Assembly (NCBI RefSeq): GCF_036850765.1
Contig: NC_089491.1
Location: 133,540,266-133,604,265 of the forward strand
Reading direction: 5' to 3'
Source of the DNA: Saccopteryx bilineata
Taxonomy: Eukaryota > Chordata > Mammalia > Chiroptera > Emballonuridae
Length of the DNA stretch: 64,000 nt
Positions 55,153 to 64,000 of this stretch are shown here, piece by piece. The number at the start of each line of letters is the position of its first letter. Within the stretch, counting starts at the first letter, position 1. The position numbers and the translations under genes are program-made. The notes below the pieces were generated by a model. That model searched no databases, had not been told where the DNA came from, and saw only the letters and a list, made by a program, of their open reading frames with translations.

Positions 55153-55560
55153 GGCCCTGGCCGGTTGGCTCAGCGGTAGAGCATCGGCCTAGCGTGCGGA
55201 GGACCCGGGTTCGATTCCCGGCCAGGGCACACAGGAGAAGCGCCCATTTGCTTCTCCACCCCTCCACCACACTTTCCTCTCTGTCTCTCTCTTCCCCTCC
55301 CGCAGCCAAGGCTCCATTGGAGCAAAGATGGCCCGGGCGCTGGGGATGGCTCTGTGGCCTCTGCCCCAGGCGCTAGAGTGGCTCTGGTCACAACATGGCG
55401 ACGCCCAGGATGGGCAGAGCATCGCCCCCTGGTGGGCAGAGCGTCGCCCCTGGTGGGCGTGCCGGGTGGATCCGGGTCGGGCGCATGCGGGAGTCTGTCT
55501 GACTGTCTCTCCCTGTTTCCAGCTTCAGAAAAATGAAAAAAAAAAAAAAAAAAAACAAAT
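55153..55560 (+). repeat. Young Rhin-type SINE nested in L1 5'UTR
   Basis: Flanked by aaattggaggctg at 55140-55152 and 55561-55573. Intact B box 'gggttcgattcccgg'. Exact reverse CTCF-like 13-mer at 55423-55435 and a second module one base shorter. Confidence 0.95.
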
Positions 55561-55644
55561 AAATTGGAGGCTGACAATACCAACCCTAGACTCAGCTAGC
55601 TACAAAAACAACACACTCAAAAAAAGAGTATATACACATACAAA

Positions 55645-56575
55645 ATGGGAAGACAAAGAAATGCAATCCAAATGAATCAACTAGAGAAATCCCCAGAAAA
55701 AGAACTGAGTGAAATGGAAATAACCAAATTACTGGATGCAGAGTTTAAAATAATGATTGTTAGGATGCTCAAAGATCTTAGAGCAACAATGGATGGACAT
55801 AATGAACATTTAAATAAAGAGATAACAAGTATCAAAAAGGACATTGAAATAATAAAAAAGAACCAGGCAGAAATAACAAACACAATATCAGAAATGAAGA
55901 CTACACTAGAAGGAATTAAAAGCAGGCTGGATGAAGCAGAGGGAATCAGCGACTTAAGAGGACAAGATAAGCAAAAGCATGGAAGCAGAACAGCAAAAAA
56001 GAAAAAAAGATAAAAAAAGTCTGAGGAAACTCTAAGAGAGCTCGGTGACAACATGAAGAGAAACAATATCCACATAATAGGGATTCCTGAAGGAGAAGAG
56101 AAAGAACAAGGGATAGAGAACCTGTTTGAGGAAATTATAGCTGAAAATTTCCCTAAATTGATGTAGGAAAGAGTCATACAGGTTCAAGAAGCAGAAAGAA
56201 CCCCACTGAAAAAGAACCCAAAGAGACTCACACCAAGACACATCATAATCAAAATACCAAAGCTAAGAGATAAAAAAAGAATACTAAAAGCTGCAAGAGA
56301 AAAGCAGTCTATCACCTACAAAGGAACCCCCATAAGGATGACATTCGACTTCTCAATAGAAACACTTGAGGCCAGAAGGGAATGGCAAGAAATATTCAAA
56401 GTAATGTAGAACAAGAATCTACAACCAAGACTTCTTTATCCAGCAAGCCTATCGTTTAAGATTGAAGGAGAAATAAAAAGCTTCCCAGACAAAAACAACA
56501 ACAACAACAACAAAAAACAAGGAATTCCTCACAACCAAACCAATGCTGCAAGAAATGTTAAGGGGCCTGCTGTAG
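55645..56575 (+). pseudogene. L1 ORF1 (RNA-binding chaperone), disabled
   Basis: L1 ORF1 protein is a trimeric RNA-binding chaperone that coats L1 RNA. The frame opens at 55645 (MGRQRNAIQMNQ). It shows a lysine/isoleucine-rich coiled coil over residues 40-100 (NKEITSIKKDIEIIKKN) and, further on, the C-terminal phrases RNNIHIIGIPEGEE and REWQEIFKVM, typical of the family. In-frame stops interrupt it at 56011, 56164 and 56407. A frameshift in the A-rich stretch near 56490-56520 precedes the usual ending TTKPMLQEMLRGLL. Length without these lesions is about 310 codons, close to the family norm. Confidence 0.85.
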
Positions 56576-57877
56576 ACAGAACAAAGTGTGTGTGTGTGTG
56601 GGGGGGGAATCTAGTAAAAGAGGAATGTAGATTTAAAGAGAAAAAATGGCAATAAACAACTACATATCAATAATAACCTTAAATATAAATGGATTAAATG
56701 CTCCAATAAAAAGACATAGGGTAGCTGAAAGCAGACCCGTACATATGCTGTCTACAGGAGACCCACCTCAAAACAAAAGTTACATATAGAGTGAAAGTAA
56801 AAGGATGGAAAAAATATTTCATGCAAATGGAAATGAAAAAAAAGCTGGGTAGCAATACTTATATCTGACAAAGTAGACTTTAAAACAAAGACTATAGTAA
56901 AGGATAAAGAAGGTCACTACATAATGATAAAGGGAACAATCCAACAGGAAGAGATAACCATTATAAATATATATGTACCTAATATAGGAGCACCTAAATA
57001 TATATAAAGCAGACTTTGATGGACATAAAGGGTGAGATCAACAGCAATATTATAATAGTAGGGGATTTCAATACCCCACTAACATCACTGGATAGATCCT
57101 TAAGAAAGAAAATTAACAAAGAAACTGGAATTAAGGGACACACTATACAACTGGATTTAATAGATATATTCAGAACCTTTCACCCTAAAGCAGGAGAATA
57201 TACATTCTTTTCAAGTGCTTATGGTACATTCTCTAGGATACACCACATATTAGGGCATAAAACAAGTCTCAACAAATTTAAGAGGATTGAAATCATATCA
57301 AGCATCTTCTCTGACCACAATGGCATGAAACTAGAAATCAACTACAATAGAAAAACTGAAAAACACTCAAACACTTGGAAACTAAACAGCATGTTATTAA
57401 ATAATGAATGGATCAACAATGAGATCAGGGAAGAAATCAAAAATTTCCTTGAAACAAATGAAAATGAGCATACAACAACTCAAAATCTATGGGACACAGC
57501 AAAAGCAGTCCTGAGAGGGAAGTTCATAGCATTACAGGCATACCTTAAGAAGCTAGAAAAAGCCAAAATAAACAACTTAACCCTGCAACTAAAAGAACTA
57601 GAAAAAGAACAGCAAGTAAAGCCCAGAGGAAGTAGAAGGAAGGAAATAATAAAGATCAGAGTGGAAATAAATGACATAGAGACTAAAAAAACAATACAGA
57701 GGATCCATGAAACCAAGAGCTGGTTCTTCAAAAAGGTAAACAAGATCAATGAACCCTTAGCCAGACTCACCAAGAAAAAAAGAGAAAGGACTTTAATAAA
57801 TAAAATTAGAAACAAGATTGGAGGAGTAACAACTGACACAGCAGAAATACAAATGACTGTAAGAAAATACTATGAAG

Positions 57878-58252
57878 GCCCTGGCCGGTTGGCTCAGTGG
57901 TAGAGCGTCGGCCTGGCGTGCAGGAGTCCTGGGTTTGATTCCTGGCTGGGGCACACAGGGGAAATGCCCATCTGCTTTTCCACCCCTCCCCCTCTCCTTC
58001 CTCTCTGTCTCTCTCTTCCCCTCCTGCAGCCGAGGCTCCATTGGAGCAAAAGATGGCCCGGGCGCTGGGGATGGCTCCTTGGCCTCTGCCGCAGGTGCTA
58101 GGGTGGCTCTGATGGTGACAGAGCGACGCCCCGGATGGGCAGAGCATCACCCCCTGGTGGGCGTGCCGGGTGGATCCCGGTCGGGCGCATATGGGAGTCT
58201 GTCTGACTGCCTCCCTGTTTCCAGCTTCAGAAAAATACAAAAAAAAAAAAAA
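57878..58252 (+). repeat. Rhin-type SINE nested in L1 ORF2
   Basis: Flanked by aagaaaatactatgaag at 57861-57877 and (with one extra a) 58256-58273. Single 3' module, caccccctggtgg at 58148-58160, one base off the CTCF-like 13-mer. Confidence 0.95.
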
Positions 58253-59780
58253 TGTAAAGAAAATACTATGAAGAACTGTATGCCAAAAAATTAGACAACC
58301 TGGGTGAAATGGAAAAATTCCTCGAAAAATATAATCTTTCAAAAATCAATCTGGAAGAATCAGAAAACCTAAATAGACCAATTACAACAAATGAGATCAA
58401 AACAGTTATCAAAAAACTCCCAACAAACAAAAGCCCTGGGCCACATGGCTTCACGGGTTAATTCTACCAATCATTCAAAGAAGAACTAACTCCTATCCTT
58501 CTCAAGCTATTTCAAAAAATTTCAAGAGGAGGGAAAACTTCCAAGCTCCTTTTATGAGGTGAGCATAATTCTGACTCCCAAACCAGGCAAAGACAACACA
58601 AAGAAAGAAAACTATAGGCCAATATCCCTGATGAACTTAGATGCTAAAATTCTCAACAAAATATTAGCAAATCAGGATACAGCAGTATATGAAAAAAATC
58701 ATACTTCATGATCAAGTGGGATTTATTCTGGGGATTTATCACATAAACAAAAGGAAGGAGAAATACTATGATAATATCAATAGATGCAGAAAAAGCATTC
58801 AATAAAATCCAGCACCCATTTATAATCAAAACTCTCAGCAAAATGGGAATACAGGGAACATACCTCAACACGATAAAGGCCATCTATGACAGACCCACAG
58901 CCAACATCATACTCAATGGGCAAAAATTAAAAGCAATCCCCTTAAGATCAGGAACAAGGCATGGTGCCCCCTTTCACCACTCTTATTCAACACAGTTCTG
59001 GAAGTCCTAGTCACAGCAATCAGACAAGAAGAAGAAATAAAAGGCATCCAAATTGGGAAAGAAGAAGTAAAACTATCATTATTTGCAGATGATATGATAT
59101 TGTATATAGGAAACCCTAATGTTGCAGTAAAAAAACTACTGGACCTGATAAATGAATTCAGCAAGATAGCAGGATATAAAATTAATACTTAGAAATCAGA
59201 GGCATTTTTATACACCAACAATGATCTGTCTGAAAAAGAAATTAAGAAAACAATCCCCTTCACTATTGAAACAAAAAAAATAAAGTACCTAGGAGTAAAT
59301 TTAACCAAGGATGTAAAAGACTTGTACTGAGAAAATTATAAAACATTGATAAAAGAAATCAAGGAAGATACGAACAAGTGGAAGCATATACCGTGTTCAT
59401 GGCTAGGAAGAATATACATCATTAAAATGTCCATATTACCCAAAGCAATTTGTAAATTCAGTAGAATTCCTACTAAAATACCAATGATATACTTCAGAGA
59501 TATAAAACAAATATTCCAAAAATTTATATGGAACCAAAAAAGAACACGAATAGGCTCAGCAATCTTGAAAAAGAAGAATAAAGTAGGAGGTATCATACTT
59601 CCTGATATCAAGTTATACTACAAGGCCATTGTATTCAAAACAGCCTGGTACTGGCATAAGAATAGACATATAGATCAATGGAACAGAACAGAGAACCCAG
59701 AAATAAACCCATACCTTTATGGACAATTGATATTTGACAAAGGTGGTAAGAGCATACAATGGAGTAAAGATAGTCTCTTT

Positions 59781-60155
59781 TTTTCCTTTTTTTTTTTTTT
59801 GTATTTTTCTGAAGCTGGAAACGGGGAGGCAGTCAGACAGACTCCCGCATGCACCTGACTGGGATCCACCCAGCATGCCCACCAGGGGCGATGCTCTGCC
59901 CATCTGGGGTGTCGCTCTGTTACAACCAGAGCCATTCTAGCGCCTGGGGCAGAGGCCAAGGAGCCATCCCCAGTGCCCGGGCCATCTTTGCTCCAATGGA
60001 GCCTTGGCTGCGGGAGGGGAAAAGAGAGACAGAGAGGAAGGGGGGATGGTGGAGAAGCAGATGGGCACCTCTCCTGTGTTCCCTGGCCAGGAATCAAACC
60101 TGGGACTCCTGCACGCCAGGCCAACGCTCTACCACTGAGCCAACCAGTCAGGGCC
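59781..60155 (-). repeat. Rhin-type SINE nested in L1 ORF2, antisense
   Basis: Flanked by aaagatagtctcttt at 59766-59780 and 60156-60170. Its module lacks one G (ccaccaggggcg near 59879). Confidence 0.95.
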
Positions 60156-60951
60156 AAAGATAGTCTCTTTAACAAATGCTATTGGGAAAATTGGACAGCT
60201 ACCTGCAAAAAAATGAAACTAGACCATCAACTTACACCATTCACAAAAATAAACTTAAAATGGATAAAAGACTTAAATGTGAATCGTGAAACCATAAGCA
60301 TCCTAGAGGAAAACATAGGCAATAAGCTCTCCGACATCACTTTCAGCAATATATTTGCTGATTTATCTCCACAGGCAAGGGAAATAAAGGACAGGACAAA
60401 CAAATGGGACTATATCAAACTAAAAAGCTTTTGCACAGCTAAAAACAATATGAACAAAATAAAAAGGCAAACCACACAATGGGAGAACATATTTGACAAT
60501 ACATCTGATAAGGGGTTAATAACCAAAATTTATGAAGAACTTGTAAAACTCAACACCAGGAAGATAATCCAATCAAAATGGGCAAAAGAACTGGATAGAC
60601 ACTTCTCCAAAGAGCACATACATATGGCCAATAGGCATATGAAATAATTTTCAGCATCACTAGTCATTAGTGAAATGCAAATTAAAATCAGTGAGATATC
60701 ACCTCACACCAGTCAGAATGGTGTTCATTAAGAAAACAACATACAATAAGTGCTGGTGAGGATGTGGAGAAAAGGAAACCCTCCTGCACTGCTGGTGGGA
60801 ATGCAGACTGGTGCAGCCACTGTGGAAAAAAGTATGGAGATTCCTCAAGAAATTAAAAATGGATCTGCCTTTTGACGCAGCTGTACCACTTTTAGGAATA
60901 TATCCCAAGAACACCACATCAATGATTCAAAAGGGGAAATGCACCCCCATG

Positions 60952-61317
60952 GTTTTTTTGTTTTGTTTTGTTTTTGTTTTGTTTTTTTTTTACAGAGACA
61001 GAGAGAGAGTCAGAGTGAGGGATAGACAGGCACAGACAGACAGGAACGGAGAGATGAGAAGCATCAATCATTAGTTTTTCGTTGCGCATTGCGACACCTT
61101 AGTTGTTCATTGATTGCTTTCTCATATGTGCCTTGACCGCGGGCCTTCAGCAGACCAAGTGACCCCTTGCTTGAGCCAGTGACCTTGGGTCCAAGCTGGT
61201 GAATTTTTGCTCAAACCAGATGAGCCCACGCTCAAGCTGGCGACCTCAGGGTCTCGAACCTGGGTCTTCCGCATCCCAGTCTGATGCTCTATCCACTGCG
61301 TCACCACCTGGTCAGGC
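60952..61317 (-). repeat. Long D-type tRNA SINE nested in L1 ORF2, antisense
   Basis: Flanked by gcacccccatg at 60941-60951 and 61318-61328. (GTTTT)n at the left, reversed head at the right. Confidence 0.95.
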
Positions 61318-61888
61318 GCACCCCCATGTTTATGGCAGCATTGTTTATAATAGCCAAGATCTGGAAACAGCCCAAGTGTCTGTCAGTGGACGAGTGGATT
61401 AAAAAGCAGTGGTACATATACACAATGGAATACTATGGGGCCATGAAAAAGAAGGAAATCTTACTTTTTCTGACAACATGGATGGACCTGGAAACTATTA
61501 TGTTAAGTGAAATAAGCCAGGCAGAGAAAGAAAATTACCATATAACTTCACTCATTTGAGGAATCCAATGAGCAATATGAACTGAGGAACGGAACTGATG
61601 GGATCAAAGGGTCCAGAGGGAAAGCAGACAGAAGGAAAGGGGAAGATAGGATGGGATGAGAGCAGAGAAGCAAAATCAGCGGGGGGAGGGCATTGTGGGG
61701 AGGAGGGCAAGGGGAATGTGGTGGGGAACACGGAGGAGGGAGGAGGTATTTGGGCAGATTCTAGAATCTATGTACACCCAATAGATTAAAATAATTTTTT
61801 TTAAAAAAGGACCAATGCTTGATTTACACATAAACTTTTTCTCAAGTGTCACTCTTATACGTACATAAAAAAATAAAATAATTTTTTT

Positions 61889-62217
61889 TATTTTTAGCGA
61901 GCAAGAGATAGAGAGAAAGAGGGACAGATAGACAGGAAGGAAAAGAAATAAGAAGCATCAACTCATAGTAGCAGCATTTTAGTTGCTCATTGATTGCTTT
62001 CTCACATATGCCTTTATCGTGGGGCTCCAGCTGAGCCAGTGACCCCTTGCTCAAACTAGCGAACTTGGGCTTCAAGCCAGCAACATGGGGTCATGTCTGT
62101 GATCCCACGCTCAAGCCAGCAACCCCATGCTCAAGCTGGTGACCTTCAGGTTTTGAACCTGAAGTCGTCAGCATCCCAGGCCAACACTCTATCCACGCAC
62201 CACTGCCTAGTCAGGCT
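61889..62217 (-). repeat. Long D-type tRNA SINE, antisense, with TSD
   Basis: Flanked by aaaataatttttt(t) at 61875-61888 and 62218-62230. Confidence 0.9.
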
Positions 62218-62403
62218 AAAATAATTTTTTTCAATGCAAAATCATAGTGTAACTTTTTAAAGACATTTGAAGTTGTATTTTAAACGTGTAGTACCATCAA
62301 ATACATTTAACTGAGCCAAAGTGATAATACCAATACTTAGACCAAATTCACACATGTACAGGCAGTGTGACCCCCTCTGGGTTGACAGGAGTTAAAGATT
62401 TCA

Positions 62404-62639
62404 GCCTGACCAGGCCATGGTGCAGTGGATAGAGCATCAGCCTGGGACACAGAGGACTCAGGTTCAAAACCCCGAGGTCTCTGGCTTGAGCAGACATGAT
62501 CCCAAGGTCGCTGGCTTGAATAAGGGGTCACTGACTTGGCTGGATCCCTCCACCCCCGTCAAGACACACATGAGAAAGCAATCAATGAACTAAGGTGCCG
62601 CAATGAAGGATTGATGCTTCTTATCTCTTACCCTTCCTG

Positions 62640-62693
<54 letters not shown>

Positions 62694-62710
62694 CAAAGGA
62701 AAAAAAAAAA
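62404..62710 (+). repeat. D-type tRNA SINE with TSD
   Basis: Head 'gcctgaccaggccatggtgc'. Exact 15-bp duplication gagttaaagatttca at 62389-62403 and 62711-62725. The tail region includes a long CT repeat. Confidence 0.95.
62645..62691 (+). repeat. (CT)n microsatellite in SINE tail
   Basis: About 23 uninterrupted CT units, likely to be polymorphic. Confidence 0.9.
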
Positions 62711-62769
62711 GAGTTAAAGATTTCAAAGGCACTAATGTAAGGGAAATGTGCATCCTGGGATTAATGCAA

Positions 62770-62965
62770 TTGACAAATCCCAGGACATGTGATCTCATTC
62801 AGTCTTCCTAGCAACCCTGAAAGTAGCTATATAATAAAGCCATTTTCTAGATAAGGAAATTGAGATTTAGAGAGGTTAGGTTAGGGGACTTGCCAGACAT
62901 CATAGTTAATAAGTGATGAAACTGGAACTTACACCACAGACTTTCTGCTCTACCAAGTTGTTTCC
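62770..62965 (-). repeat. MIR SINE, antisense
   Basis: 'tctagataaggaaattgaga', 'gagaggttaggttaggggac' and 'gttaataagtgatgaaactg' match reverse MIR. It ends about 180 bp before LIMA1 exon 3. Confidence 0.8.
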
Positions 62966-63144
62966 CAGCATTTGGCCTCATCAATGGGAAGTGAGGGCTG
63001 TTCTGATTCTCTGCTTCTTCTAATAGAGTTGTTAAAGACAGTTGCTGTCAGAAATATGTTTGCAGAAGTAGTTTTCTTAAAGATTGAAATAGTAACAATA
63101 TAAGTTTAATTTAAGGACATTCTCTTTTACTCCCCTCTCTGAAG

Positions 63145-63190
63145 GTATCAGAAAGCCGCTGAAGAAGCAAATGCAGAAAAGAGGAGAAAT
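63145..63190 (+). CDS. LIMA1: LIMA1 exon 3 (coding, 46 nt)
   Basis: Begins after a pyrimidine-rich tract (63121-63140) and AG at 63143-63144, and ends at AAT|GTAAGT (63190/63191). Its first base completes the K codon split by intron 2; the rest reads YQKAAEEANAEKRRN. This continues the EPLIN N-terminus exactly as in the human long isoform, with substitutions at the equivalents of ETNMEKKRS. The following intron is phase 0. The exon is short but both splice sites are consensus and the frame is preserved. The actin-binding regions and the central LIM domain lie in later exons outside the window. Confidence 0.93.
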
Positions 63191-64000
63191 GTAAGTACTC
63201 AAAAGATCCGTGTGGGACTTGAGGAGCAGAGCCTGTGTGGCCCAGCCACCTGCAGCCTCAATGGGGCTTGGGTTGCATTTCAGCTGAGCCAGACATTTAT
63301 GCCAACTGGTCTGATTTGTGAGCCGTTTGCTCAGAACTTGTCTGTTTGAACAACTTATTTCTTGAGCTGAGTGAAGGACAGAGGCCAGGTGCTTTGCCTG
63401 AGGTAGTAAAATGGCTTACTGCTTCTGCTTAAATTAGGATATAGGACTTCCAAGCTGCCATCCTTTTTTCCAAATCAAACAACCAGAATTTCTGTAGCTC
63501 TGCATTTAAATGGTAGCAGCTGTGCAGCTGTTGTCATCCTCGGGGTTCTTTGTTTAAAACAAACTTCTTGACCCATTCTAGTTAGCAAGTTTCTTAGCTG
63601 CAATAGTCATCAAAGGCTAAAACCTCAGAACAAGCTCTCTCTCTGCTCATACTCTTTCCCTGCCAGCTAACTTCCAGCTGGGCTGTATGCATGTATTTCT
63701 TTTGAAAGCTCACTTGATTTAATCTTACGAGGGGAAAAAATAAACCTCACATATTTGAGCAAGAATTCTTTAATTTGGCTAGCATTACAATAACATCCTC
63801 CTGGAAGCTTTCATACCCCCATTTAAATTAGTGTATTACACACCCCTGTCAATTTCTTATAAGGGGGTTAATGCTAAATAAGTCTTTAACTTAATTTTCC
63901 TGTAATTCATAAAATGGTTTCCCCGTGAGTGCATTGTAAGAAAAAGCAAACATTATGTCACTCAAACGCTAGTTTCTTTCCTTTAGTCTTTCTCTCTCTC
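63191..64000 (+). other. LIMA1: Start of LIMA1 intron 3
   Basis: No recognisable repeat in the first 800 bases, the longest repeat-poor run next to a coding exon here. It ends at the window edge in a CT-rich run (63980-64000) that may begin another SINE tail. Confidence 0.6.

Larger units (their letters stand above)
56646..61559 (+). pseudogene. L1 ORF2 (endonuclease-reverse transcriptase), disabled
   Basis: ORF2 protein nicks target DNA and reverse-transcribes L1 RNA. The start region MAINNYISIITLNINGLNAP at 56646 is that of the family. Endonuclease phrases follow: [13 protein letters not shown] at 57061, [10 protein letters not shown] at 57234 and SDHNG at 57309. The second normally reads SRIDHI; the catalytic aspartate is histidine here. 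The reverse transcriptase core has LFADDMI at 59079-59099. The C-terminal end KKKEILLFLTTWMD leads to a stop at 61557. Frameshifts and stops occur throughout, and three SINEs (57878, 59781, 60952) lie inside. Confidence 0.9.
52910..61809 (+). mobile_element. Full-length, inactive L1 in LIMA1 intron 2 (gene sense)
   Basis: An exact 13-bp duplication gaccaatgcttga at 52897-52909 and 61810-61822 brackets the element. It starts ggagacaagatggcc, the canonical L1 5' end, and ends in a G-rich 3'UTR and A-rich tail. After removing four nested SINEs (about 1.55 kb) it is about 7.3 kb: 5'UTR to about 55644, ORF1 55645-56575, ORF2 56646-61559, then 3'UTR. Both reading frames contain stops, frameshifts and insertions. 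It shares protein phrases with the truncated antisense L1 at 13187. Confidence 0.95.
38685..63144 (+). other. LIMA1: LIMA1 intron 2
   Basis: It runs from GTAAGT at 38685 to the AG at 63143-63144, 24,460 nt. The frame is exactly restored across it (K codon split AA|G). It hosts the full-length L1 at 52910-61809 and many SINEs. Confidence 0.9.

Noticed and set aside
52910..61809. Active L1 source element
   Set aside because: In-frame stops in ORF1, frameshifts in ORF2, a lost catalytic residue and four nested SINEs rule out activity.
62645..62691. CRISPR or regulatory array in the CT repeat
   Set aside because: It is a simple dinucleotide microsatellite in a SINE tail; nothing in the window is prokaryotic.

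Overview
This is mammalian nuclear DNA, almost certainly from a bat. It is packed with tRNA-derived SINEs of bat type, LINE-1 of several ages, old mammalian repeats (MIR, L2, MER2, MER5/MER20-like) and several non-autonomous hAT elements. The dominant SINE (head 'gccctggccggttggctcag', 380-420 bp) resembles the Rhin-type SINEs of rhinolophoid bats. Horseshoe/leaf-nosed bats are therefore the best guess, but only 'bat' is well supported. SINE type names used here (Rhin-type, VES-type, short 'C' type, long 'D' type) describe sequence classes seen in the window and are not database hits.

One gene is recognisable: the 5' part of LIMA1 (EPLIN, an actin-bundling LIM protein) on the + strand. A CpG island with GC boxes and a probable non-coding exon 1 ending at 2929 opens the gene. 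The first coding exon (38543-38684, ATG at 38566) and a 46-nt exon 3 (63145-63190) join in frame and match the N-terminus of the long EPLIN isoform. Intron 1 is about 35.6 kb, intron 2 about 24.5 kb, and the window ends in intron 3. The actin-binding and LIM-domain exons lie downstream, outside the window.

Everything else is intronic or upstream and mostly transposon-derived. 1-2600: upstream flank with an inverted L1 5'UTR fragment. 3-38 kb: intron 1, with L1 fragments, L2, MIR, four TIR-bounded DNA elements (17068, 25177, 29751, 35381) plus an interrupted MER2, and dozens of SINEs. 38.7-52.9 kb: first half of intron 2, with L2, two hAT elements abutting at one target site, and L1 remnants. 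52.9-61.8 kb: a full-length but dead L1 in the gene's sense direction, flanked by a 13-bp target-site duplication (TSD) and broken by four later SINEs. 61.8-64 kb: SINEs, a MIR, LIMA1 exon 3 and intron 3.

The most interesting signal is that the Rhin-type SINEs carry an internal 13-mer, CCACCAGGGGGCG, matching the core of the vertebrate CTCF motif. It occurs exactly at least eight times in this window, sometimes twice in one SINE. Other points are repeated use of the same target site by successive insertions, a tandem-repeat L1 5'UTR with a long antisense open frame, and a layered series of nested insertions that gives the relative ages of the families.
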